Assembly: GCA_964511535.1 (NCBI GenBank)
Contig: CAZEFW010000035.1
Coordinates: 1 to 62,522, forward strand
From: CAZCFB01 sp964511535
GTDB taxonomy: Bacteria > Myxococcota_A > Polyangia > GCA-2747355 > CAZCFB01
Direction: 5' to 3'
DNA length: 62,522 bases
Numbering within the stretch: position 1 is the first letter of the stretch; each line of letters starts with the position of its first letter. Shown here one piece after another: positions 18,562 through 28,360 of the stretch. The notes beneath the pieces were generated by a model. It was not told the origin of the DNA. It was given only the letters and a program-made list of their open reading frames with translations, and made no database searches. A program made the translations under genes and the position numbers.

Positions 18562-21500
18562 ACCAGCACAACAGCTCACCGGCGCGCGGCGGCGCCCGCA
18601 TCGCGCGGCTGGCGCTGTTCGCCAGCGCGCTCCTGACCGCGCCCGCCGCCCTGGCCCAGCCAGCGGCGCCGACCGATCCACGCAAGCCGGTGACCGCGCT
18701 GTACATCCCGCTGGCGGACCACTACGCCGGCATCGTCGCCTTCGAGAAGTACCGCGACCGCATGAAGCACGCCGACTTCCGCATCAAGCGCATGCCGAGC
18801 TGGCCCATGTTGCGGGCGGAGTTCACCGCGGGTAGCGCCGAGATGGCGTTCATCATCTCGCCCATGGCCATGGACATGTACGCCAGCAGCCCGACCTTTC
18901 GCTGGGTCAGCCTGCTACACCGCGACGGCAACGCGCTGGCCATCAACGACCTGCTCAACGTGAAGGTCAAGCTGCCAGCCCAGCGCGCGGACCGGCGCCC
19001 GGGGCGACAGGTGGCCGAGGCGCTGCTCGCGGCGCGGACGGAGCGGGGGGCGCCGGTGGAGTGCGCGGTGCCATCGCTGCTCGCCACCCACACCGTGGTG
19101 CTCTACAAGTACCTCAAGGACCACGGCCGCACCCTGAGCCTCGGCACCACCTCCGGCGCGGACGTGCTGGCCATGCCGGTGGCGCCGCCCCGCTCGCCCG
19201 CGTTCCTCCGGCGAAACAACGCGCGCGGCCTGCCCGCCTGCTTCGAGCAGTCCCTGCCCTGGGCGGACATGGTGGAGACCGGAAACTACGGGCATGTGGC
19301 CTGGTACTCCAGGGACGTGCTGCCGTGGCCCCGGGGCCACGTGGAGTGCATCGCCATCGCCCAGGACAGCGCCATCGCCGACCGGTCGCCAGCCATCCGC
19401 GAGGTGGTGCACCACCTGCACCAGGCCGGGCAGGACATCGAGGCCGCGCGGGAGGAGGGCGGCGCCGCCATGGCGGCGATCTCGGCGATGATCCGCAAGC
19501 ACATCCCCGAGCACTCCGCGGCGGCCATCACCCAGAGCCTGCGCCTCGACCTGGACGTCATCAACTACCGCCACCTCAACGTGGACGAGGGAGGCCTCAA
19601 GCAGGTGATGGAGCTGGCGGTGGAGGGCGGCATCCTGCGCAAGCGCATCGACGTCGGCCGCTTCGCCAGCCACGACTTCGGCACCAAGCTCACCATGGCG
19701 CGCAGCGGCCCGGCGCGACGCCGCGGCCCGGGTGTCCAGGCCGCGAAGGCCGCTGCAGCCGCCGCATCGCAGGCGGCAGGGGCGGGGGATGATGCCGGGA
19801 CGCCCCGGCGTACACCCGGCCAGACCTGGTTCTGGCTGCTGGGCGCCGGGCTGTTGCTGGCGTTGGTGCTGGCCGCCGCGCTGCTCAAACGGCGAACGGG
19901 CCCGGCGGCTGCTCCCGCTGGAGCACCTGCCACCGCCCCGGGGCGGATCCGCTCCAGCGGGCGGCTGGCCAACACCCTGGTGCTGTGGCTGATGCTGCTG
20001 GCTTTGGTGCCGCTCATCGTCGTCAGCGCTGTCGGCTACCAGACCACCCGGTCGGAGCTGATCCGCCACGCCGAGAAGTTTTTGGCCACCACCGCGGACC
20101 TGCGCAGCCGCGCCGTGGCGGCGCACATGTCCGAGCTGATGCGCGACCTCACCCTGGAGGCCGAGAGTCCGACCTCCATCGCTCTGTTCAGCACCCTCTC
20201 CCGGGCTCACGCGGCCAGCGGCCTGCCCCTGGACAAGTTCGTCAAGACCCCCGCGTACGAGCGGCTGGTGGCCCGGGGCGGCGGAAAGCTGGCCGACTTC
20301 CGGCGCATCTTCGGCTACTACGACGTCCTGCTCGTGGCGCCCGGCGGTGACGTGGTCTTCTCCGTCGCCCGCGAGAGCGACCTGGGCAGCAACCTGTTCT
20401 CCGGCGCCCTGTCCGACACCCAGCTGGCCAGGACCTGCCGGCGGGTGCTCAAGGACGGGGCGATGCGCTTTTCGGACTTCGCCCGCTACGCGCCCTCGGC
20501 GGGGCGCATCGCCGGCTTCCTGGTGGCGCCCGTGCTGGAGGCCGAGGGCGAGGCCCTGGGCCTGCTGGTGGTTCAGGTGAACATCGACAAGGTGGATCAG
20601 GCCATGCACAGCCAGGCCGAGCTGGGGGACAGTTTTGAGACCTACCTGCTGGGCCAGGACATGCGCATGCGGTCCAACTCACCGCTGGAGGAGGCCCCCA
20701 CCATCCTGGGCGAGCCCATAAAATCGGGCCTCACCCGCTCCTGGCGGGATCACTTCGCCCTGGCCAAGGGCGAGGCGTGCGATGTGGGCGTGAGCTCCTA
20801 CATGGGGCGGCGCGGCCGGCAGGTGCTCGGGGCGCACCACCACGTGGACCTTGGCGGCGTGCCCTTCCTGGTGATCTCCGAGGTGGAGGAGCGCGATGCG
20901 CTGGCCAGCGCCCGCAGCCTGCTGTTGATCAAGAGCGGGCTGCTGCTCTTCACGACCCTGCTGGTGGCCATCCTCGGCTTCGCCATCGCGCGCAAGATCG
21001 TCACCCCGGTGCTGCAGCTGAGCGCGGCGACGCGGCAGGTGGCGGCTGGCAATCTGCAGGTGGAGATCGACACCTCCGCGCATAACGAGATCGGTGACCT
21101 GGCCCGGGACTTCCGCACCATGGTGGGCATGTTCCGGGAGGTTGCGGACAGGAGCCAGGACGTGGCCCGGGGAGATTTCAGCGTGCCGTTCGAGCTGAGG
21201 GGCGATACGGACCAGCTGACCCCGGCCATCAACGGCATGATCGGCTACCTGCGCCAGGTGGTTGGCCAGGCCAACCTCATCGCGGGGGGCGACTACGGTG
21301 TGCAGCTGGAGCCCCGCGGAAGGCAGGATGAGCTGGCGCGGTCCATCAACCGCATGACCGCCAGCCTGGCCGACGCGGCCGAGGAGAACCGCCGCGCCAA
21401 CTGGATCAAGACCGGGCAGGCCGAGGTGCTCGAGCGGATGCGAGGCACCCAGGACCTGGCGGCCCTGTGCCGCAACGTGGTCAGCCACCTGAGCAAGTAC

Positions 21501-24155
21501 ATCGACGCCCAGCTGGGGCTGATCTACGTGGCGTATGACGGGATGCTGAAGCTGTCCGGCTCCTTCGCCCACCGCCAGCGAAGACACCTGGCCAGCGAGT
21601 TCGCGCCAGGCGAGGGGCTGGTTGGACAGGCGGCGCTGGAGCAGGTGCCCATCGTGCTGTCCGACATCCCGGAGGAGTACATCCAGATCTCCTCCGGGCT
21701 GGGGGAGATCCCGCCGACCAGCATCCTGGTCCAGCCGCTGGTGCTCGACGGCGAGGTGCACGGCTGCCTGGAGTTCGGCTCCCTCGAGCCGTTCGACGCG
21801 CTGCAGTGCGAGCTGCTTGAGATGGTGGCCGAGAACATCGCCATCACCATCGGGGCTGTGCGCGACCAGGAGCGGGTCAAGGGCCTGCTGGAGGAGACCC
21901 AGCGCCAGTCCGAGGAGCTGCAGAGCCAGCAGGAGGCGCTGCAGGTCTCCAACGAGGAGCTGGAGGAGCAGACCACCCGCCTCAAGGCCTCCGAGGAGCG
22001 GCTGCGGGCCCAGCAGGAGGAGCTGCAGGTCACCAACGAGGAGCTGGAGGAGAAGACCGAGCTGCTGCTGCGGCAGAAGGCTGACGTGGAGCGCGCGCGG
22101 CAGGACATCTCGCGCAAGGCCGACGCGCTGGCTCAGGCCAGCAAGTACAAGTCGGAGTTTCTGGCCAACATGTCACACGAGCTGCGCACGCCGCTCAACA
22201 GCCTGCTGCTGCTGGCGCGCAACCTGGCGGACAACAAGCAGGGCAACCTGTCCGCGGAGCAGGCCGAGTCGTGCGACATCATCTACCAGAGCGGCAACGA
22301 CCTGCTGGCGCTGATCAACGAGATCCTCGACCTGTCCAAGATCGAGGCCGGCCGCATGGAGCTTCGCGTGGGCGCCTGCCCGGTGGACGATCTGGTGACC
22401 GCCACCCACGCGGCCTTCGAGCACATGGCCGAGCAGCGAGGGCTGACCCTCGACGTCGTGGCGGCGGCCGGGGCGCCGGAGTCCATCCAGACCGACCAGC
22501 AGCGGGTGATCCAGGTGATCAAGAACCTGGTGGCCAACGCCATCAAGTTCACCGAGCAGGGGGGCGTCACGGTCACCTTCGGCGCCGCGCGGCCAGGCGC
22601 TGACCTGGCGCGCAGCGGGCTCAGCCCCGCGGACGCCCTGTGCGTCACGGTGCGGGACACCGGCATCGGCATCCCCGAGGACCAGCAGCGCACCATCTTC
22701 GAGGCGTTCCAGCAGGCGGACGGCGGCAGCGCGCGCCGGTTCGGCGGCACGGGCCTCGGGCTGTCCATCTCCCGCGAGCTGACCGCGCTGCTGGGCGGCG
22801 AGATCCAGCTGACCAGCGAGCTGGGCAAGGGGAGCACCTTCGAGCTCTTCCTGCCCATCGAGTCGCCGCGGGCGAGCCAGGCGCCGCCCGAGCCGGAGCG
22901 GGGGTGGCAAAGCCGGGCGGATCTCGCAGCGTCGCCCGGCGTCGCCCCGGTGGCGGACGACCGCGAGGCGCTCGAGCCGGGGGAGCCCACGGTGCTGCTC
23001 ATCGAGGACGACGAGCGGTTCGCGGCCATCGTCAGCAAGCAGGTGCGCGGCCACGGCAGCAAGGCGCTGGTGGCGGCCACCGGCGAGGAGGGCGTGCGGC
23101 TGGCGGAGGAGCACCAACCCGGCGGCATCATCCTCGACCTGCGCCTGCCCGGCATGGACGGCTGGCGAGTGCTGGACCACCTCAAGACCAACCCGCGCAC
23201 CCGCCACATCCCGGTGCACATCATCTCCGGGGACGAGCCGTCGTCGCGGGCGGCGCGCTCCGGCGCCATCGGCCAGCTACAGAAGCCCCTGTCGCCCGAG
23301 GACATCGCGGGCGCCATCGCCGCGCTGGAGTCGGTGGCCGGGCAGGAGCGTCGCAGCGTGCTGGTCATCGAGGACGACGAGGCGACCCGCCGCGGGATCG
23401 TGTCGCTGATCCAGGAGCCAGGGGTGGAGGTGGTGCAGGCCGCCGAGACGGGCGAGGCGCTCGAGAGGCTGCGCAGCAAGCGGTTCGACTGCGTGATCCT
23501 CGACCTCGGCCTGTGGGACTGCGACGGCGAGGACCTGCTGGCGAAGCTGAGCAAGGAAGAGGAGGTGGAGCTGCCGCCGGTCATCGTCTACACCGCCCGG
23601 GACCTGACCTGGGACGAGGACCTCCAGCTGAGGAACTACTCGGACTCCATCATCATCAAGGGGGTCCGCTCCGACGAGCGCCTGCTGGACGAGGTGTCGC
23701 TCTTTCTGCACCGGGCGGTGGACACTTTGCCCGACGGCAAGCGCAAGATGATCACGGACCTGCACGACTCCGACGCCATGCTGCGGGACAAGATCGTGCT
23801 GCTGGTGGACGACGACATGCGCGCCCTGTTCGCCATGTCCCGGCTGCTGTCTGATCGCGGCATGACGGTGATCAAGGCCAACAACGGGCAGAAGGCGCTG
23901 GACCTGCTGGACAGCGAGCCCGGCGTGGACGTGGTGCTGATGGACATCATGATGCCGGTGCTCGACGGCTACGAGACCATGAAGCGCATCAGGGCCCAGG
24001 AGCGGCTGCGCAAGCTGCCGATCATCGCCCTGACCGCCAAGGCGATGAAGGGCGACCGCGAGCAGATCATGGCGGCGGGGGCCAATGACTACCTGCCCAA
24101 GCCGGTGGACCAGGATCGCCTGGTCTCCATGCTGCGGGTCTGGCTCTACCGCTAG
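18558..24155 (+). CDS. Giant hybrid histidine kinase with solute-binding-protein-like sensor and three receivers
   Basis: 1865 residues. In order: signal peptide (about 1-34, ending ALAQ); a periplasmic domain resembling NrtA/SsuA-type ABC solute-binding proteins (about 45-380); transmembrane helices near 423-443 and 471-495; a dCACHE-like extracytoplasmic domain (about 500-785); a third helix near 788-812; HAMP (about 810-930, possibly tandem); GAF (about 960-1110); a long coiled coil; HisKA with MSHELRTPLN near 1204; HATPase (GIGIPE, GTGLGLSIS); and receivers at about 1477, 1600 and 1747, each with its phospho-acceptor Asp. It begins in the stop of the preceding co-receptor gene. The solute-binding assignment rests on pattern resemblance, for example the segment around GHVECIAIAQDSAI. 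Confidence 0.88.
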   Translation: MNQHNSSPARGGARIARLALFASALLTAPAALAQPAAPTDPRKPVTALYIPLADHYAGIVAFEKYRDRMKHADFRIKRMPSWPMLRAEFTAGSAEMAFIISPMAMDMYASSPTFRWVSLLHRDGNALAINDLLNVKVKLPAQRADRRPGRQVAEALLAARTERGAPVECAVPSLLATHTVVLYKYLKDHGRTLSLGTTSGADVLAMPVAPPRSPAFLRRNNARGLPACFEQSLPWADMVETGNYGHVAWYSRDVLPWPRGHVECIAIAQDSAIADRSPAIREVVHHLHQAGQDIEAAREEGGAAMAAISAMIRKHIPEHSAAAITQSLRLDLDVINYRHLNVDEGGLKQVMELAVEGGILRKRIDVGRFASHDFGTKLTMARSGPARRRGPGVQAAKAAAAAASQAAGAGDDAGTPRRTPGQTWFWLLGAGLLLALVLAAALLKRRTGPAAAPAGAPATAPGRIRSSGRLANTLVLWLMLLALVPLIVVSAVGYQTTRSELIRHAEKFLATTADLRSRAVAAHMSELMRDLTLEAESPTSIALFSTLSRAHAASGLPLDKFVKTPAYERLVARGGGKLADFRRIFGYYDVLLVAPGGDVVFSVARESDLGSNLFSGALSDTQLARTCRRVLKDGAMRFSDFARYAPSAGRIAGFLVAPVLEAEGEALGLLVVQVNIDKVDQAMHSQAELGDSFETYLLGQDMRMRSNSPLEEAPTILGEPIKSGLTRSWRDHFALAKGEACDVGVSSYMGRRGRQVLGAHHHVDLGGVPFLVISEVEERDALASARSLLLIKSGLLLFTTLLVAILGFAIARKIVTPVLQLSAATRQVAAGNLQVEIDTSAHNEIGDLARDFRTMVGMFREVADRSQDVARGDFSVPFELRGDTDQLTPAINGMIGYLRQVVGQANLIAGGDYGVQLEPRGRQDELARSINRMTASLADAAEENRRANWIKTGQAEVLERMRGTQDLAALCRNVVSHLSKYIDAQLGLIYVAYDGMLKLSGSFAHRQRRHLASEFAPGEGLVGQAALEQVPIVLSDIPEEYIQISSGLGEIPPTSILVQPLVLDGEVHGCLEFGSLEPFDALQCELLEMVAENIAITIGAVRDQERVKGLLEETQRQSEELQSQQEALQVSNEELEEQTTRLKASEERLRAQQEELQVTNEELEEKTELLLRQKADVERARQDISRKADALAQASKYKSEFLANMSHELRTPLNSLLLLARNLADNKQGNLSAEQAESCDIIYQSGNDLLALINEILDLSKIEAGRMELRVGACPVDDLVTATHAAFEHMAEQRGLTLDVVAAAGAPESIQTDQQRVIQVIKNLVANAIKFTEQGGVTVTFGAARPGADLARSGLSPADALCVTVRDTGIGIPEDQQRTIFEAFQQADGGSARRFGGTGLGLSISRELTALLGGEIQLTSELGKGSTFELFLPIESPRASQAPPEPERGWQSRADLAASPGVAPVADDREALEPGEPTVLLIEDDERFAAIVSKQVRGHGSKALVAATGEEGVRLAEEHQPGGIILDLRLPGMDGWRVLDHLKTNPRTRHIPVHIISGDEPSSRAARSGAIGQLQKPLSPEDIAGAIAALESVAGQERRSVLVIEDDEATRRGIVSLIQEPGVEVVQAAETGEALERLRSKRFDCVILDLGLWDCDGEDLLAKLSKEEEVELPPVIVYTARDLTWDEDLQLRNYSDSIIIKGVRSDERLLDEVSLFLHRAVDTLPDGKRKMITDLHDSDAMLRDKIVLLVDDDMRALFAMSRLLSDRGMTVIKANNGQKALDLLDSEPGVDVVLMDIMMPVLDGYETMKRIRAQERLRKLPIIALTAKAMKGDREQIMAAGANDYLPKPVDQDRLVSMLRVWLYR

Positions 24156-24166
24156 GGAGGCGCGTG

Positions 24167-24997
24167 ATGATGGACCAGGCCAGAATGGAGGAGATCGAGA
24201 TAGACCTGCTGCTGGAGGCGGTCTACCAGCGCTACGGCTACGACTTCCGCTCCTACGCGCGCGCCTCTGTGGAGCGGCGGGTGCGTCAGTTCATGATAGG
24301 CGCCGGGCATCGGCGCATCTCGGAGCTGATCCCCGCGGTGCTGCACGACCCGGAGGTCTTCAGCGGGCTGGCCCGGCAGTTCTCCATCGCCGTGACCGAG
24401 ATGTTCCGCGACCCGCAGGTCTACGCGACGGTGCGCGAGAAGGTATGCCCGATTCTGATGAGCTACCCCTTCGTCAAGGTGTGGCACGCGGGGTGCGCCA
24501 CCGGCGAGGAGGTCTACTCCCTGGCCATCGTGCTCGAGGAGGCCGGCGTGCTGAAGAAGGCGACCATCTTCGGCACCGACTTCAACGATCATGTGCTGGA
24601 CCTGGCGCGGCGAGGGATCTACCCGCTGGAGCAGGTCAAGGAGGCCACCGTCAATTACCAGCGCAGCGGCGGCGCGCGGTCGTTCTCCGAGTACTACCAC
24701 GCCGGCTACGACGGGGCGGCCATGGCCGCGAGCCTGAAGGAGCGCGTCACCTACGCCAACCACAACCTGGCGGCGGACGCCGCGTTCTCCGAGGTGCACC
24801 TGGTCTTTTGCCGCAACGTGCTGATCTACTTCAACCGGGAGCTGCAGGATCGCGCCCTGCGGATCTTCAGCGACAGCCTGGTGCGCGGCGGCTACCTGGT
24901 GCTCGGGACCAAGGAGGACCTGCGCTTCTCGGCCGTGGCGGACATGTTCGAGGCGGTGGACCGTGAGGCGCGGGTGTACAGGAAGAAGGTGCGGTGA
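24167..24997 (+). CDS. cheR: CheR-type protein-glutamate methyltransferase (orphan)
   Basis: 276 residues, SAM-dependent. The N-terminal helical domain (about 5-75, with RRVRQFMIGAG and SIAVTEMFRD) is followed by the SAM motif HAGCATGEEVYSLAI (about 106-120) and the CheR signature VFCRNVLIYFN. CheR methylates glutamates of chemoreceptors, but no receptor lies in this operon; the neighbours are histidine kinases. It may therefore adjust one of the sensors here, or serve a receptor elsewhere. ATG 24167 is placed 6 nt after GGGAGG; GTG 24164 and ATG 24170 are also in frame. The gene is followed by an overlapping CheB-domain gene. Confidence 0.92.
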   Translation: MMDQARMEEIEIDLLLEAVYQRYGYDFRSYARASVERRVRQFMIGAGHRRISELIPAVLHDPEVFSGLARQFSIAVTEMFRDPQVYATVREKVCPILMSYPFVKVWHAGCATGEEVYSLAIVLEEAGVLKKATIFGTDFNDHVLDLARRGIYPLEQVKEATVNYQRSGGARSFSEYYHAGYDGAAMAASLKERVTYANHNLAADAAFSEVHLVFCRNVLIYFNRELQDRALRIFSDSLVRGGYLVLGTKEDLRFSAVADMFEAVDREARVYRKKVR

Positions 24998-25659
24998 GCA
25001 TGGCGACCGCCACGCCCCACCCGCCGGCGCCCGCCTGGCTGCTCGGCCGCCGCTTCCGCGCGGTGGTCGTCGGCGCGTCGGCTGGCGGGCTGGACGCCCT
25101 GGGCAGGATGCTGGGCGCCATGGGCCGGGGCGTGTCCGCGCCGGTGCTGGTGGTCCAGCACCTGGCCAGGGAGGACAGGGGCCGCTTCGCCGCTCACCTC
25201 GACGAGGTGCTGGACCTGACCGTGCGTGAGGCGGAGGACAAGCTGGCGCCCATGCCGGGGCGGGTCTACATCGCGCCCGCCGACTACCACCTGCTGGTGG
25301 AGCGCTCCGGCGCCCTGGCCCTGTCAGTGGACCCCAAGGTCAACTGGTCCAGGCCCTCGGTGGACCCGCTGTTCGAGACCGCCGCGCGGGCCCACGGCGC
25401 GGCGCTGCTGGCGGTGGTGCTCACCGGCGCCAACGCCGACGGGGCCCAGGGGGCGAGGGTGGTCCGGGAGCTGGGCGGCGTGTGCATGGCCCAGGACCCC
25501 CGGACCGCCGAGAGCCCGATCATGCCCGGGGCAGCCATCGAGGCCGCTGGGATCGAGACGATCCTGCCTCCGGAGGAGATCGGCGCGCTGCTGGCCGGGC
25601 TGAGGTACAGCCCGGGCGAAAGACAATCACAGGGGGGGGTCGTGGAGGAGTCTAAGTGA
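24994..25659 (+). CDS. CheB-type methylesterase domain protein without receiver
   Basis: 221 residues comprising only the methylesterase/deamidase domain. The catalytic triad is visible: Ser in VVVGASAGG (about 28-36), His in VVQHLAREDRG, Asp in LTGANADGA. Standard CheB has an N-terminal receiver that inhibits the enzyme; its absence suggests constitutive activity or control by a partner. GTG 24994 overlaps the CheR stop; ATG 25000 is an alternative. A G8 tract near the 3' end lies 18 bp before the next start. CheR plus receiver-less CheB beside kinases recalls kinases in which CheB-CheR domains are fused to PAS modules, here as separate polypeptides (inference). Confidence 0.9.
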   Translation: MSMATATPHPPAPAWLLGRRFRAVVVGASAGGLDALGRMLGAMGRGVSAPVLVVQHLAREDRGRFAAHLDEVLDLTVREAEDKLAPMPGRVYIAPADYHLLVERSGALALSVDPKVNWSRPSVDPLFETAARAHGAALLAVVLTGANADGAQGARVVRELGGVCMAQDPRTAESPIMPGAAIEAAGIETILPPEEIGALLAGLRYSPGERQSQGGVVEESK

Positions 25660-26771
25660 AACCATCGATCCTGATCGTTGACGACCGCCCCGAGAACCTC
25701 GTGGCGCTGGAGCAGACGCTCTCCGAGCTGGACGCAGAGCTGGTGCAGGCCTCCTCGGGTGAGCACGCCCTGACGGCGACGCTGAACCGGGAGTTCGCCC
25801 TGGCCATCCTGGACGTACAGATGCCGGTCATGGACGGCTACGAGCTGGCGGAGTACCTGCGGGGCGACCCGAGCACCCGGGAGATCCCGATCATCTTCCT
25901 CACCGCCGCCGCGCCCGCGCGGGACCAGATGGCGAAGGGGTACCAGTCGGGGGCGGTGGACTACATGGTCAAGCCGTTCGAGCCGCTGACCCTGGTCTCC
26001 AAGGTCCGGGTGTTCCTCGACCTGTACGACCAGAAGACCCGGCTACGGCGCCAGGGCGAGCTGCTCAAGGCCATGAACGCCGAGCTGGAGGCGTTCGCCT
26101 ACTCGGTGTCCCACGACCTGCGGGCGCCGCTGCGTTCCCTCGAGGGCTTCAGCCAGGCGCTGGTGGAGGACTACCGCGACCGGCTGGATGACACGGGCAA
26201 GGACTACCTGGACCGCATCTCGAGCGCCGCCCGCAAGATGGACCGCCTGATCATCGACCTGCTGGAGCTGGCTCGCATCTCGCGGGTGGACCTCAAGCGC
26301 CAGTGGATAAACCTGTCTGACATGGGGCGGGAGATCCTCGCCGCGTTGAGCGACGATGAGCCGGAGCGCGAGGTGGAGGTTAACGTCGAGGACGGCCTGG
26401 AGGTGGTGGGAGACCCGGTGCTGCTGCGGCAGGTAATGGAGAACCTGCTGGGCAACGCCTGGAAGTACACCGGGCGGCGCCAGCAGGCGCGCATCGAGCT
26501 GGGCGCCACGGTCCGCAACGGGCAGCGGACCTACCATGTCAGGGACAACGGCGCGGGCTTCGACGCGGCCCACGCGGGCCGGCTGTTCACCCCCTTCTCC
26601 AGGCTGCACGACGCGTCGGAGTTCCCGGGCACTGGCATCGGGCTGTCCATCATCCAGCGCATCGTGCTGCGCCACGGCGGCTGGGTCTGGGCCGAGGCCG
26701 AGGTGGACCGGGGGGCGACATTCTTCTTTACCATCGGCGACGGCCAGACCCGGGAGCAGGGGGCGGCATGA
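25656..26771 (+). CDS. Receiver-histidine kinase (REC-HisKA-HATPase)
   Basis: 371 residues, soluble. Receiver at about 4-120 (LAILDVQMPVMDG, VKPF), then a linker helix and a phytochrome-type kinase core with FAYSVSHDLRAPLRS (His about 152) and a HATPase domain (RDNGAGFD, GTGIGLSI). A kinase with an N-terminal receiver is normally controlled by phosphorylation from another kinase, so this is probably a relay intermediate. GTG at 25656 overlaps the CheB stop (GTGA) and has GGAGG upstream. Its core is clearly paralogous to the kinases at 26768 and 39345, indicating local duplication. Confidence 0.92.
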   Translation: MKPSILIVDDRPENLVALEQTLSELDAELVQASSGEHALTATLNREFALAILDVQMPVMDGYELAEYLRGDPSTREIPIIFLTAAAPARDQMAKGYQSGAVDYMVKPFEPLTLVSKVRVFLDLYDQKTRLRRQGELLKAMNAELEAFAYSVSHDLRAPLRSLEGFSQALVEDYRDRLDDTGKDYLDRISSAARKMDRLIIDLLELARISRVDLKRQWINLSDMGREILAALSDDEPEREVEVNVEDGLEVVGDPVLLRQVMENLLGNAWKYTGRRQQARIELGATVRNGQRTYHVRDNGAGFDAAHAGRLFTPFSRLHDASEFPGTGIGLSIIQRIVLRHGGWVWAEAEVDRGATFFFTIGDGQTREQGAA

Positions 26772-28360
26772 GCGAACGAGATCGGGAAGACGAGGCCCTG
26801 AGGGAGCGCATCGCCCAGCTGGAGCGTCGGCTCGAGTTCTACCGCGACGCATACGAGCAGTCGCCGGCCATGCTCGTGACGGTGGACGCGAAGACCGGCG
26901 AGATCCTGCGCTGCAACCGGACCCTGGCCGCCACGGTGGGCCGCCCGCGAGACGAGCTGCTTGGCCTGCCGGTGATGAAGCTGTACCACCCCTCCGCGCG
27001 GTCAGCGGCCCGCCGGGCGTTCGAGCAGTTCGCCAGCACGGGGGCCGTCAAGGGGGCGCGCCTGGCCCTGACCCGGGCGGACGGGACGGCCATGCCTGTG
27101 CTGCTGGACGCCACGGCGGTGCGCGATGGCGATGGCGCCGTTATCCAGAGCCGGTCCACCCTGCGGGACATCACCGAGCTGGTGGCGGCCGAGCAGATCC
27201 CGCGGGCCAGCGAGGAGAAGTTCCGCAACCTGGTGGAGAACATCTCGGAGGTGTTCTACCTGCTGGACCTGGACGGTTACCCCACCTACAGCAGCCCCGC
27301 GATCCAGCAGCTGCTGGGCTACACCCCCGAGGAGTTGAGGCAGTGGCCCATCTGGCGCCACCTGCACTCCGACGACCTGGAGGCGGCGGGCAGCTCCTTC
27401 GAGCGCACCTTGAAGGATGGCGCCTCGGCCGGCGAGTACAGGGTGCGCACGAAGGGGGGGGAGTATGTCTGGATCCGCGTGTCGAACAAGGTGCGCGTCA
27501 AAGCCGGGGAGCCCGCGGGGCTGCAGGGGACCATGATCGACATCACCGGGCGGAAGGCCGCCGAGCAGGCCTTGCGCGAGCACCAGGAGCAGCTGGAGAA
27601 CCTGGTGCGGGCGCGCACCGCCGACCTCGAGGCGACCAACCGCGAGCTGGAGGCCTTCGCCTACTCCATCTCGCACGACCTGCGGGCGCCGCTGCGGGCG
27701 GTGGACGGCTTCTGCCGCATCGTGCTCGAGGACTACGGCGATGGGCTGGACGAGGTGGGCCGGGGGCACCTGGGCCGCGCTCGCGCCGGCGCCCAGCGCA
27801 TGGGGCGGCTCATCGACGAGCTGCTCTCGCTCGCCCGCGTGTCCCGGGTGGAGACGGAGGTCCAGGACGTGGACCTGGGCGCGCTGGCCGCCGCCGCCGT
27901 CTCCCGGATGCGGGCCCTGGAGCCTGGCCGGGAGGTGACGGTGGAGGTGGCGCCGGACCTGCAGGTTCGAGGTGACCCGACCCTGCTGGGGGCGGCCATG
28001 GACAACCTGATGTCCAACGCCTGGAAGTTCACCGCCGGGCGCGACGACGCGCGGGTTGTGGTGGGGCGGACCGGGAGGGGCGGCGAGGGGAGCTTCTTCG
28101 TGCGCGACAACGGCGCGGGCTTCGACATGGCCCACAGCGACAAGCTGTTCGAGCCCTTCTCCCGGCTGCACGACGCCTGCGAGTTCCCGGGCCTCGGCAT
28201 CGGCCTGGCCTCTGTGAAGCGCGCCATCGAACGGCACGGCGGCAGCGTCTGGGCAGAGGGGAAAGTGGACCGGGGCGCGACCTTCTATTTCACGCTTTCG
28301 ACCCCGGGCGACTCCGCCGGAGGAGACGATCATGGAGCAGCAACGCGTCCTGCTGGTTGA
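26768..28360 (+). CDS. PAS-PAS sensor histidine kinase
   Basis: 530 residues, soluble. An N-terminal coil is followed by two PAS domains (about 28-140 and 148-262, the second with a PAC-like WIRVSNKVRVKAGEP stretch), HisKA with FAYSISHDLRAPLRA (His about 302) and HATPase (RDNGAGFDMAH, GLGIGLASV). The G8 tract at 27453-27460 falls in the second PAS. The start overlaps the preceding stop (ATGA), and the last 29 bp overlap the next response-regulator gene. This kinase-regulator pairing matches the Cph1/Rcp1 arrangement, although no phytochrome GAF-PHY is present here. Confidence 0.92.
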   Translation: MSERDREDEALRERIAQLERRLEFYRDAYEQSPAMLVTVDAKTGEILRCNRTLAATVGRPRDELLGLPVMKLYHPSARSAARRAFEQFASTGAVKGARLALTRADGTAMPVLLDATAVRDGDGAVIQSRSTLRDITELVAAEQIPRASEEKFRNLVENISEVFYLLDLDGYPTYSSPAIQQLLGYTPEELRQWPIWRHLHSDDLEAAGSSFERTLKDGASAGEYRVRTKGGEYVWIRVSNKVRVKAGEPAGLQGTMIDITGRKAAEQALREHQEQLENLVRARTADLEATNRELEAFAYSISHDLRAPLRAVDGFCRIVLEDYGDGLDEVGRGHLGRARAGAQRMGRLIDELLSLARVSRVETEVQDVDLGALAAAAVSRMRALEPGREVTVEVAPDLQVRGDPTLLGAAMDNLMSNAWKFTAGRDDARVVVGRTGRGGEGSFFVRDNGAGFDMAHSDKLFEPFSRLHDACEFPGLGIGLASVKRAIERHGGSVWAEGKVDRGATFYFTLSTPGDSAGGDDHGAATRPAG

